From positions 1,218,168 to 1,282,167 of the forward strand of contig NW_006768767.1 of the NCBI RefSeq assembly GCF_000204055.1: DNA of 64,000 bases, in the 5' to 3' direction. Shown piece after piece: positions 44,886-55,980 of this stretch. Positions within the stretch are counted from its first letter, which is position 1. Each line of letters begins with the position of its first letter. The notes beneath the pieces were generated by a model. That model was not told the origin of the DNA and ran no database searches. It saw only the letters and a program-made list of their open reading frames with translations. The stretch comes from Melampsora larici-populina 98AG31. Taxonomy: Eukaryota > Basidiomycota > Pucciniomycetes > Pucciniales > Melampsoraceae. A program made the translations under genes and the position numbers.

Positions 44886-44987
44886 GCCGCTCCCTTCTTC
44901 TCAATGACACAAGAACTTTTGTGTAGCCATAGTCGCACATAGTTGCCCTTGATCTTGATCTATCAAAAACTTAAATTACCTGGGTTG

Positions 44988-46718
44988 TTTCAAACTTAAC
45001 AGCAGTACACAAACTTGAAAACCTGACCTAAAAACCCATGAAAAACCAATTGTTTTTGAGGTTTTGTCCATTGGTTTTCCGCTTCCCTGTTGGACAAAAC
45101 CCCAAAAACAATCAGGTTGTTGTGGGTTTTATCCATGGGTTTTTAGGTCAGGTTTTCAAGTTTGTGTACCACTAACATAAGTTCCATGCAGACCCTACCA
45201 CCAACTCCCACAAGGGACTTATGTGTAATGACATTTTTTTGACCTGAGATTGGCTGGGGTGTTTTCCCAAAATCTATCTGCCTTATAAAACTTTTTTACA
45301 CTTTCAACTTACCCTTTCCCAAAAATGAAAGTTGTGTGCCTTACTTCTCTCTAAAACCTAGCCCTTGTAGTATCCTAATAGCACCATTGGTTCTGAATTG
45401 AAGTGAAAACTTTGAACTTCAATTGTACACCAAAGCCGACATTTTGAACGCAGATCACACTACGCCAGATTGCAAATTTACCACTGAGTTTAGAAAATTC
45501 AGGAAATATAGAAAATTATACACAAGGTGGAGGGGGTCAGAAAAAGATGGAAAAATAAGGGATGCATCCCCCTATGTGTGCCCATCCTTTTGCATATTTT
45601 TCTGATTTTTACGGCAGCAGTGTATATCAGGTCAGAAACTCAATTCATGTCCAAAACTGTCAGTCATTGAGGCATCAACCTTGTGAGAGCAATAAAATTG
45701 CCAATTTTGGGTCAAAATCTGCAATGTCTGCACATTTTGAATGCTACATGTTTATTCTAAACTGCCAACATAGATGCCTCAGGTTGAGAAATCCAAGGCA
45801 TCATCGGAGGCAAATCCTCGGACAGACCTTGTCCAAGGTTTTCATCCAAGGTATTCTTTTGCCCTCCTCAGATCAAAACCTTGGGAAGCTTCTGTCCAAG
45901 GTTTGGCATCCAAGGATACCTCGGATTTTTTAATCCAAGGTAAATATGTTGATGGTGCTACCACATACACATTGTAATGAGTGGTGTGTGTCTAAAAACA
46001 CATAAGGCACAGCAATCACAGTCCCCATCAGCAAATCTAGAAAAGCTTATAAATCCTTGCTGTAATGGTTTTAACATCCAGATAAAACTGTAGACCCACT
46101 ATGTGGCTTTCATAATTTTCAACTGCCAAATTGATTGGAGGAAATTGTTTGGATTTGTGAGTGCTCAAAAGTTTCTGCACAAGCCTTGGTAGTTTTGGAC
46201 AAAATCTGAGTTTCTGACAAAATATACACCAAAATCATTTTTCTTTGGAACATCTGCAAAACTGCAGGTAAAAATATAAAAAAATGTGAGGAATGGTGGG
46301 ACATCACAGGCAATTAAACCATAATTTTATCAAAGTTTTCCAACCTCTCACACATTGCTGAAAATTTTCTACATTTTTACTTTTCTAAACTCCATGGTAA
46401 ATTATTGATTTGGTGTAGTGTCAGTGCAAATTACCTGATTTTTGTCTTTGAGCCCTTCAAGACTTTTATCAATATCTATGGAACCACTTAGGTTATTGAT
46501 AAACCCAAAGTTTGAGGTTATAGTGACACTGACAGTAAAGGTGCACACTTTTCATTTTGGGGCAAGGGAAAGTGAAAATTCTAAAAAAAAGTTTTATAAG
46601 GCAGATATATTTTGGCAAAACACCCTGGCAAATCTCAGGCCAAAAAAATGACATTATGTGTAAGTCTCTCGTGGGAGTTGGTGGTTAGGTCAGCATGGGA
46701 CTTATGTTAAGTTTGGGG
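44988..46718. mobile_element. Inverted-repeat element of about 1.7 kb with arms near 190 bp
   Basis: The left arm (about 44991-45345, minus the inserted MITE) and right arm (about 46540-46718) are inverted copies: AAACTTAACATAAG, ACCAACTCCCAC, TATCTGCCTTATAAAACTT occur in both in opposite orientation. The interior has no recognisable gene. At about 45785-45950 it contains six copies of TCCAAGG or CCTTGG. Superfamily unknown; the outer ends are approximate. Confidence 0.65.
45002..45172. mobile_element. 171-bp palindromic MITE nested in the left arm
   Basis: Arms of about 37 bp (GTACACAAACTTGAAAACC at the left, inverted at the right) face each other. It interrupts the left arm of the larger element, whose right arm shows the uninterrupted sequence, and TAACA is present on both sides (44997-45001, 45173-45177), so the insertion point and a 5-bp duplication can be read directly. 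Confidence 0.75.
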
Positions 46719-48120
46719 TTGTTCCTAATTTTTAATGAAAATATTGTTTCAAAGATGACAGTCTGACTCAATCAGAAGTTGGGTGCAGCAAGGATATGTT
46801 CACTTGAGCAATTTCTGATCAGAAAATGATTTTTGTAAAGTATAGAAATTGCATTCCACAGAATGTGTTTAATTTCTTATTTAAATCAATTCTTCTGCCA
46901 ATCTTGATGATTTGCTTTTAGCAAAGCTTCACCCATAGATTTTTTGTTCCATCCTTTTGATGAAAAAGGACAAGTCTACATCCATCATACAATACAAAAC
47001 CATGCAACCTTGTATGAAACCATACAGATTATACAATGGATTCTACAGAACCCTTTACCAAGCTGTCTTTCACTGCTAATTGTGCTCCCATTCTTCTATC
47101 AATTGCAATCAGCATCCCCAGAAATTACAGGAAATCAGGCATCAGCAGAAAAAATGAATCAATTATCTAGCCATCAACATCAAAAAATCCAAAGTGCACC
47201 AAAAAACATCAAACAGACCAATCAAATCAAATCAACCAAGAAGGAAGAGGATAAAGCCAATAATGGTACTGGATGCGACACCCTCATAGAATACCTGAAG
47301 AAATGAGAGCAGAAAATTGTCACAAGTCAGGTTTGATGTGACAAGATACCAGATCCACAACAAGGGAAAATCACAAGAGATTTGGAATCATTTTGTTGGC
47401 AAAACTTCAAATAGTATGCTGGTTTACTGTGGACCCACATAGTATGCATTGAGAAAATGATTTTTTTGATAAGCTTGATACATATAATGCAATACAACAT
47501 CAATTTTTCTTGGTCACTGGTAGCCACAGCCCCAAGAGTTTTTATATTGCACTGATAAGTTTGCCTGAGCGAGTAACCATATTGATATGAAAAATTCTGT
47601 TGGCCATGAAATGGAAAACAGTTAGAAAAGATATATTACAGGTGAATAATTCTGAAAATTGATTTCCACAGAGTTTTGAAGTTCAAAAAGGGATCTTCTT
47701 GCTGTTCAACAAGGCAAGGAAGTCCTAGCCAGCTTGAATGACAAACTGGAGGAGGTTGAAAGGGTTTTAACAAGAGGCTGAGGAGCTGATGGAAATGGAA
47801 GAACCAGACATGATGGTTGGTGGTGGTTTGTACCACCAATAATCTTTAATGTGTTAAGGACCTGTTAAAGTTTTAGTATTCAATCTGTAACATTCTAGAT
47901 TACACATTTCACACAATTGACATTTTAAAACTTATGTTATTATTTCTTTATCATTTACTTAATATTACATATGTAGCTTTGTTTGTTTTAGGTTTAATGT
48001 TGTTTTATCATTATTCTTAACCTATGTACCGTTTGAGAACAATACTGATAAACCTGGAAGAGCAGCGAACAGAGTCTTCTTTCCTCATCCAAGATATTCT
48101 ACTTACTTCTTGGGTGAAAG
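46719..48120. other. Non-coding, transposon-derived stretch
   Basis: 1.4 kb with a 120-codon open frame at 46944-47306 (Gln/Lys-rich second half) that I do not recognise and do not call a gene. No further structure was seen. Confidence 0.35.
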
Positions 48121-48276
48121 GTGAGTTGACTCGGTTTGTGGGATTGAATAGGTTCATAAGGTTCTGTTTCTGAACTGTATTTATCCCTGCTCTGACAGGT
48201 GAGTTGACTCTGTTCGTGGGATTGAATAGGTTCATAAGGTTCTGTTTCTGAACCATATTTATCCCTGCTCTGACAG
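48121..48276. repeat. Tandem duplication, 2 x 78 bp
   Basis: Unit GTGAGTTGACTC...CTGCTCTGACAG occurs at 48121-48198 and 48199-48276 with a few substitutions (for example CGGTTTG and TGTTCG). Confidence 0.85.
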
Positions 48277-48310
48277 ATCTGTAATAGGACCATCAAGACA
48301 AAACCTTTGA

Positions 48311-48470
48311 CACTACAAATATAATGTATTTTTCAAAGGTGAAAAATAATTGCATTTGATTTACAGCATGATTAAAATGCATTAATTCTGCATTTTTCTG
48401 CATTATTAATCATTTTGTGCATCAAATTCAGTTATTTTTCATGTTGGAGAGATACATTATGTTTGCAGTG
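48311..48470. mobile_element. CACTA-like MITE family, copy 2
   Basis: 160 bp, CACTACAAATATAATGTATT at the left; the right end reversed is CACTGCAAACATAATGTATC. It shares the AGGTGAAAAAT and TGCATTA motifs with 38863-39002. Confidence 0.6.
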
Positions 48471-50474
48471 CAATTACCCTGCCAAGATTTGCTTCCACTC
48501 ATTAACTCGCTGGCTCTCTCAGATGGGTGAGGGTGGAATCCCACAATTGATTGTAAATCTTAAATTGTGGATTTCAATTTGGTATGATCTCATTGACTGG
48601 TTTGTCCCATTCAAACCTAAAGAGTTTACGACAACACCCTTAGGTTTCTTGGGGGGGCTCTGCCTTGGTAGAGGCCGAGGGAGGTAGGACACCGGTCGCA
48701 GTAGACGGGAGATCGCTGAATGGTGGGCTAGGCAACCTCCCAATCTATAAGAAAAACACACACAAATTGACATCTACCACTTGTTATACCCCATACATAC
48801 TTACTTCCTCCCTTTTACTATCATTGTTAGTTCCACTCTTACTCTTGCTTACCAATTCAAGAAGGAGAACCTTGAAGGTTCTCCCTGGGTGGTGGGTGGG
48901 TTCAAAAAGAGACAGCCAAGCCAAGCTAATGAGCTTGAACTAAGAGAGAGAGACGAGTGATGAGAAAGACAAGTGATGAGACAGATTTGAGATGCAAGCG
49001 TGGTATTCTGGGTGCGGGGGAATTGAGGTGTGGAGAAAAAATTTCAAGGTTGATGGAAAAAGTTTTTCCTCAACTTGAAATTCAAGGGCCTCAGAAGTAT
49101 CCTCTCTATAAGGATACATATTGTAATTCACCCATAGCCCAGACCTTCTTGTATTGCGGAAATAGGTGGTACCGTCATGCCTTTGGTTACCGCCACCCAT
49201 ATATCACTGTTTATGTGTGGCAGTTGCTCATCAACAGGTACAACAATTCCCTTGTATGGCTCACAGGTCAGGTTGTGGGTGCACTTGTATTTTTGCAGAT
49301 GCACCAAGGCACAGTTTTTTTGAAAGAGAATTACTGAAAGCTTAAATTTAGTTGTTTCATCAATATTTATTCCATATTTTGATGACCTGAGCTATTTACC
49401 ACAGCATTGTTGCCATTCAAAGGTGACGCTACCAAAGGAATCCCACAAAATGTTATAAAAACTTTCCTTTATAGTAGACTTATGTAGTTAGTCAGTTCAA
49501 TATGTGCACTCAAAATCACTTTAAAAATATAATAAAATTAATAAAAATTGATGGTGAGACAAATTAAAAAAAGAGCTGTCATCGAAGTTCAAAGAGTATC
49601 TATCAACCCATCAAAACCATAATCCATTGGTATTAAAACGGCTTGATGGGTGTGTCTTCTGGAAGAAAAAAATTGGTCTCAAATGATATCAGATTGCATC
49701 GTCCCAAAACACCTCTAGAGAAGTCTTTCTACAATTTTCAACAACTCCAAGTTCAGCAGCAGTACATAGGATTGTCAATATATATCATCTAGCTCATACA
49801 AAACAAACCCATACCTTAAAAACCATTTACTTACACCACCAGCTTAAACCTATCCACTAATACAACCACACACATAACCTAAAATCTGACTGTCTCAGAA
49901 TTGTCTCACTCAATATATTTCATACTGGTGGTCACCCCGCATGTGCCTCCTTTGAATCATCAGTTCACTGAGGAAAATTAGGTGTGTGAGTTCTTTTCCT
50001 AATTCATTATCAAGTTATTACATAAACCTTATTCATCAATTGTTTTTATCTCTCTTATTCACTTGTATAGATGGAACCTTGTCCCTCTCGGATTTATTAG
50101 GTGTGTTCTTGTTGTGGGTCCTTGGTTTTCAAAGCCAAAAGGACTCAGCTTGTTTTCTGTCATTTGTCAGGTGTCTCAATTTCCTTAGGTTTTCTCAAGG
50201 ATTCCTGAGATTTGGTGTGGTTATCCAGGAGACATGCCAACCCCCACTATTTAGGTTTTACTTGCTCTGTGGCACACTGACCTTTTGTCATGGCCAGGGC
50301 ATGTTTTTTGTGCCACATCCGCAACCTGACTTACAGGAGTTGCATGTGTGCCCATTGAAAAGCAATCATAAGTTGGAAAGAGTGCCCACAGTGTTGGATT
50401 GGGGGTGTTGAAATCAGACTGCATAGTTGCAATTTCTGGGGTGGAGTATCTCTAGTCCATTTTGGTGATGCTAT
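48471..50474. other. Non-coding stretch with unrecognised open frames
   Basis: 2 kb. A 126-codon frame (48957-49337, containing PQKYPLYKDTYCNSPIAQTF) and a 141-codon frame (49986-50411) have no recognised domain, no intron signals I trust and no conserved neighbour. I do not call either a gene. Confidence 0.35.
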
Positions 50475-50635
50475 AGTGGCTCTCAAACCTGACCCATTTT
50501 CAAAAACCCGGTTGCCCCAGTGTAATTTTTGACTGGGAGCTGTCAAAAAATGTCCACTTGATACACAAAGTTACTGCCAAAAAACAACTGGGTCAACTGG
50601 GTTTTTTGAAAACCGAGGCAGGTTTGAGAGCCACT
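50475..50635. mobile_element. 161-bp MITE with TAT duplication
   Basis: Inverted ends AGTGGCTCTCAAACCTG and CAGGTTTGAGAGCCACT, arms extending about 45 bases with interruptions, flanked by TAT (50472-50474, 50636-50638). Confidence 0.75.
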
Positions 50636-51433
50636 TATGGCTGCTCATTTTAATACTGTGGTAACCCCAGATGAGGTGGCTTTACACCTCTTAGCCAATT
50701 TCAAACCAACGGATCTGAAAAGCCCAATTCAAGACCCCAAATTGCACACAAACTTATCTTTGACTGTAACCTGAGCCACATTGCCTTTCAAGTTTCATCA
50801 TGTCCAGCCTCACCTCATCCTCATTTACCCTCATATAGTGAAAGATTTGTGGCCAACTTACGCTTCCAGGCTTGTGACAACCAAACCAGCTGTTTAGCGC
50901 AGCTCAACAACACGTGGAAGTTGGTCAAGTTTGTGTAATCATGGTATTGACACAAAAAACCACCAAAGCAGAACATGTTTGATTGGCAGGCATTGTGCAG
51001 TGGATTCAGGTGTACAGTGCACTAAGGGAATCTACAGCAGACTTTTCAAATTTTAAATTTGAAGGTGGAACCATCGAAATTTGTTGGAAGAGACTCTTCA
51101 AATTTGGATCTTTGATTTTTGATTTCAAATTTTTGAACCTGACCTTCAGATTTTTGGATCAGATACTTTGATGGGTCAACAAACATATTGTTCCATAATT
51201 GTTGCTGATGGCTCTATACCTTGGCCAGTTTTGGGCTGACAGCCTTGGCAAGCTGTGCCATCTTGTGGGTGTGGTACAAAAAGGGCAAAAAAGTAGGAGC
51301 TCCCCAAAATATCAATACACAGGGGCCAAAATTTATGCTCACATACATGTGAGTATTGTACACTTTCCTGAATTCTCCAAAAAAGATTGGTTCTCTGTCA
51401 AGTTCCTTCAATTGACAATTTTGGTAATGCTCA
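50636..51433. other. Non-coding stretch
   Basis: About 800 bases with no supported gene. A segment at about 51290-51360 (CAGGGGCCAAAATTTATGCTC) reappears inverted and diverged at about 52090-52155, so it may be an arm of an older inverted-repeat element enclosing the tandem repeat at 51434-51990. Confidence 0.35.
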
Positions 51434-51990
51434 GGTGATCAGGGTGTTTTGGTCAAATTTTGCTGTACATTGCTTGAGAATGCTCATTTCCATCTTGGAT
51501 GAGTATTATTTAAGCTAAGTATCCCAGATGACTACTCAGATTCATTTCACAAGTCACTGCATACTCAGGACAGTTCAGAACATTGTCCAAAATCCTGGAT
51601 AAGCAGGCCCAAGGTATGCTGCAGAGGATCAGTTCAGCAGATGAGATGAAGTGAGCAGATAGGCCACCCCTCCCCCAGGCTTCTTTGCTAAGCACTGAAG
51701 CCTGAGGAAGTCGTAGTTTACCTGATCAGTTCTTGTTTTGCTCAAATTTTGCTGTACATTGCTGGAGGATGCTCATTTTCTTCTTGGATGAGAATGATTT
51801 GAGCTCAGTCTCTCAAATGTATACTCAGAATCAGTTCATGAGTCACTGTATACTCAGAAAAGCTCAGAACCTTATCCAAAGCCTGGATCAGCAGGCTCCA
51901 AGGCATGCTGCTGTGGATCAGCTGAGTGGCTGAGATGAAGTGAGCCAATGAGCTAGTCCTCCCTCAGGCTTCTACTCTAAGCCGCTCAGT
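51434..51990. repeat. Diverged tandem duplication, about 2 x 287 bp
   Basis: TGATCAG...CAAATTTTGCTGTACATTGC starts both units (51436 and 51723). They stay alignable through CAGAACATTGTCCAAA / CAGAACCTTATCCAAA and GAGATGAAGTGAGC to about 51990. No coding frame spans both. Confidence 0.7.
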
Positions 51991-53055
51991 TGCTATTTCT
52001 CATGTAATCAGCTAACAAGCAGGGAGCAAAGGGGGAGAAACATGAAAGAATTGGTAAGTAAAATCGAACAAACATTGAAATAAAAAAGGAAATTTCAATG
52101 CTCACCCCAATCTGAGCATCTGTTTTTGCCCCTGTGATCAACACCTGAAGTGCTCCGCTCTGCCTCACTTTTAAGCAATTTTTCTGATGTGGGATGTCTT
52201 GCTGCTACATGTTGAACCTGCCATTGTCCTGCTGCATGTTCAGACCCAACACATGACTAGCCAAGTGGTGCGCTTTTTGAACCCACTCTTTCTCTGCTTC
52301 CATATTTTTACAGCCAAGCAAGCAGGCCAAGGCAAAAGGTACAGCAGTTTCAAGAAGCCTTGTCACAAATTTGTTGAGCTAGGGGCCCAAGCTTGGTGAT
52401 CAAGAATTGTTAATTAAAATTGGTGCCAAAGAAAAACCACAGTCAGAAAATAATTGAGAAGGGTTGGTGCAAGTGCTACTCACAAGAAATATCCAAGGCC
52501 CAAGGTGCCTAGTGAGCCTAGTGTGATTTGAAAGCCTCCAATCCACCATCACCGCCACATTCCCCTTTCCTCAGCACCACACAATGAATCAAGGAAACTT
52601 GTGAGTTCAAATTCAATTCACATCCGTCTGATCAAGTCTCTTGACATCTACTTTCTCTAGTGCAATGGCAAACAACTGACTTAGATTTGAATGCATCATT
52701 CATTCTTATAAAAACCTCAAGTTTGTCTACTTTATCAAAAATCACTTCAACAATTGGTGCAATATTGAGCTTTCTTTGCTAAGACTGTACAAATTAATGT
52801 TTGGACTGTTTCTAAATCCACTTCTATTGACCATGGTGAAAGGATCATTTGTATATATCATTCTTGCTTATGAAAACTTGACTTCATCCAAAATCACTTT
52901 AGAAATCAGTTCAGTATTGGGATGCCTTTGCTAATGTTGTACAAAAATTGTTTGAACAAACAAGGTTTTTACAAGTGAGAGGTTTATCAAGAATTTGAAT
53001 TGAAACAGATTTATTAATGTTCCTTTTGAGGAGAATTTTTTGAGAAGCTAAACTA
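51991..53055. other. Non-coding stretch
   Basis: About 1 kb, AT-rich, with no supported gene. Short phrases (for example AAAATCACTTCA/AAAATCACTTTA) recur at 52740 and 52890, suggesting degenerate repeats. Confidence 0.35.
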
Positions 53056-53256
53056 CAGCCATTCCGATATTGCTTGTCGCACCCTTTTGAAAAGAAAAAG
53101 TTTGTGAGCTCAAAGCCTAAGTTTTCACCGGTTAAAACCTGAAGTTTGGCTGTATTGCCTTGAATTACAGCTGAGTTTGAAGTTTTATCAAGTAAAAACT
53201 TGGGTTTCAACTTTTTCTTTTTCGAAATGGAGCGACAAGCAATATCAGAATGGCTG
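53056..53256. mobile_element. 201-bp TA-flanked MITE
   Basis: Inverted ends CAGCCATTCCGATATTGC and GCAATATCAGAATGGCTG with TA on both sides (53054-53055, 53257-53258). The arms continue for about 27 bases (to CTTGTCGC / GCGACAAG). CAG...CTG ends with a TA target are typical of Tc1/mariner/pogo-derived MITEs. Confidence 0.8.
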
Positions 53257-55043
53257 TACAATTGTAGAAAACTGTTTAAACAAGGTTTTATACAAGTGAG
53301 GTGTTCATTGAAAATTGGAAGTCTTTAAGATCAGGAATTAAATTTCTTAAAATTAGCCAATTAATTTCAATGACAACTTCAATTTGGATTTGGATTTATG
53401 TGAGTAAGAAATTGGTATTTGGTAAATTTGTTTGTTGAAGTAAACAGATGATGATGAGACTGATCAATTATTTGATTTTGATCAATAACTTGATTTTGAA
53501 TGTTTCATTTGTCACTTTGAAAGGTGGGGTGCAGTGACCAGAGGGGTCACAGGAAAGGATTGGGGTTGATTGGGTAAGTTTGGCAATTGAAGATAAGATC
53601 AAGGGGTCAAAAGAACTTCCCAAATACAGTTTACGTCATCCAAAAGTGCTGTGACCTCAATAAGTGTTGTTTGTCAAGGACTTGGCTTGTCAAAAAGTGG
53701 AGGGTATGATAGGTTGCAAGTGTTGGACAGGTATTTGTTCTTGTCCTATGTATCCATGTTGGTTTGCAGGCATCCAATCTTGATATGAGAGATCTATGAG
53801 AGTGTTGGCTGTTGATATACTGCCAAATCCGCTACATGCCGCTCTGGGCAAGGGCTGCAGGGTGTATATGTAAATTGCCCCATCAATTTAAAACCCCACT
53901 ACAACCCCAATAGGGGTTGAGCAGTGGCGGGACGCTTTGACCAGTTACAAAAAAAATCCCAGAGTGGTGGGTTGCCCCACCACCGTGTTTTGCAGTGGAT
54001 TAGTTCAGGTGTTGCTGTAATATATGTAGGGGTATGCTCCACAGATATTCTGCAGGTTGTGACAGTTTAGTTTTACCCAGCTTGGTCATATATACCTGGA
54101 AAGGGCACTAAATGTTCAATTCTTATCAACAACAATCAACAGTGTTCATGAAGCTCCCTTGCTCTGAGTTGTTGTCAACACTGACAGTCAAACACCACCT
54201 GGTAAGCAAGTCTGTGCCACACGATGTGTTGGTTTCAGTGTGGTGCACGCTGCATTCGGAAGCAGCAAATTGCTTCAAAGAAGGTGAAAATGGCCTGGGT
54301 CTTAGCTTTGCATCAAAAATCAATGCAACAGCTGCATACCACTAAGCTGCAGCAAAACTTACCAAAATGCTATGCTGCATGTTGCAGCGCACCTTTGTGC
54401 AGTGTTATTGAGCTTGCAAATTGGGACCTTGACAGGTTTCTGCACTTTGGATGAAACACCAGGCAAGTGATGTCAATCAAGTGTTGTCTGAAAGAGTCAA
54501 GTGTAGTACACACTCATGGCTTTTTGCAGATTATCTAATTCATGTTCCAGACTAATCATGACAGTACCTCCGAACACTTGATGCAATAGCAACCATTTGA
54601 AGTAAAGGGCCTTGTGTGAGAATAATCCAGTGCGACCAGATCAATTCTTTGCCTACATCAGTGTGAGGTAGATCAAGTACTTACATCAATATGTACTTGT
54701 ATCATCAAAACATTCCACGATGTCTGTTGCTTCACCAATAGTTGTAGTCTTCCAACTGACTAGCTCATTTGGTGGGCTGAAAGGCACCTTGCAAAAGATT
54801 TGAAAGAGCTGGCCAGAAGTATGTGAAATTTATGATTACTGACACAGAGCTTCACTATCCATAGTTGTATACATAGCAGTGCAACCAGTCCACAAAACTG
54901 CAACACCGCGCTGCTCAGCAGCAACAAGCGTTGTTGACCCATTGCTGAATCAAAGGATTGCCATGTGTCGCAGTCGACCACTTTGACCGTTATATTTCAT
55001 GTAGTTGCCCTTGTGCCCGATGACTGGAGTAACTGAGTATGTA
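53257..55043. other. Non-coding stretch
   Basis: 1.8 kb without a supported gene. Short open frames at 54112-54454 and 54760-54981 lack recognisable features. Confidence 0.35.
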
Positions 55044-55305
55044 CAGCCCTTTGCGGAATTGATGACTTTGGAAAAAGAGAAAACACTTGAGTTTTCAAAA
55101 AAACCTGCGAGTTTTTTTCAAAAACTCATCCATTTTTTCAAAAACTGAGCGAGCTCTTTCTCTTTTAGACTTACTGAGCCAGGTTTCCAAAAAAAACTCA
55201 CTGACTTTTTGAAAAACTCAGCAGCTTTTTGACAAAACTCAAGGTTTTTTATTTGAAAACTCAATGTTTTTTTTCCTTCAAAGTCATCAATTATGCAAAG
55301 GGCTG
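55044..55305. mobile_element. 262-bp TA-flanked MITE with AAACTCA repeats
   Basis: Inverted ends CAGCCCTTTGCGGAATTGAT and ATCAATTATGCAAAGGGCTG, with TA on both sides. The arms continue through GATGACTTTG. The inside contains at least six copies of AAAACTCA or its complement. Probably mobilised by a Tc1/mariner/pogo transposase. Confidence 0.8.
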
Positions 55306-55980
55306 TATCCTCTTGCACTTTATACTTAGAAGATTTGTAAGATTTCCCTTTTGAGGGGCAAAGGGCGCGCCTGATGCGCCTCAGTGGCGCTGGCGAGCCT
55401 CGGAAAGCCATTTTTGTGCGCCTGGGCGCGCCCACAACATCAGAGCTGTGATTCGTCAGCCATGCCATGGCTTTTATCGCTTCTAGAATCTAGACGCTTC
55501 GTGGGTCCAAACATTTTCACCTAACTATTTGCACGTTCTCGACTCCAAGTGTTTCCTGTTTGCACATCCGCTTCCTCAAGTATGTCAGATGCAGACACTG
55601 AGACCGATTTGATGGGACGATCACCATCATTTTCATCCTATGTGGGCATCTCCACCGATAAAGGATAGGCTGTCTGTATATTTGGTGTCCAAGACGTGAC
55701 TTGGCGGGCTCTTTCAATTGATTTTCTCAACACTCGATATGTGTACAAATCTGGTTAATCGTTCCAGCCGGATCCAAAATTATACCCCAAATATCTCGGG
55801 TGTTAAGTGAGTTAAATTGCTGGAAGGGCGTCTCGATTTATGTACACTTTCATCCGGATCTGGTCGAAAATCGGAACCCGAAACCCTCTTGATATCTTTA
55901 TGATTGATGAGAGAACTACGGCATAAACGCCGTCCAATCATATACAATGGGGTCCCCATGGTCCCACAACTTCGTGCTCG
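55306..55980. other. Upstream region of the membrane protein gene
   Basis: About 670 bases without a supported open frame, with a short GC-rich patch (GGGCGCGCCTGATGCGCC near 55358). It should include the promoter of the gene starting at 55981. Confidence 0.35.

Noticed and set aside
46944..47306. 120-codon frame with Gln/Lys-rich end
   Set aside because: No family, sits between transposon remnants, no evidence of conservation.
48121..48276. Considered as a CRISPR-like or regulatory array
   Set aside because: Only two 78-bp units with no spacers; a plain tandem duplication.
48957..49337. 126-codon frame
   Set aside because: Composition is plausible but no domain or partner exon was found.
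49986..50411. 141-codon Leu/Phe-rich frame
   Set aside because: Looks like a T-rich non-coding stretch read in one frame; no signal-peptide logic or domain.
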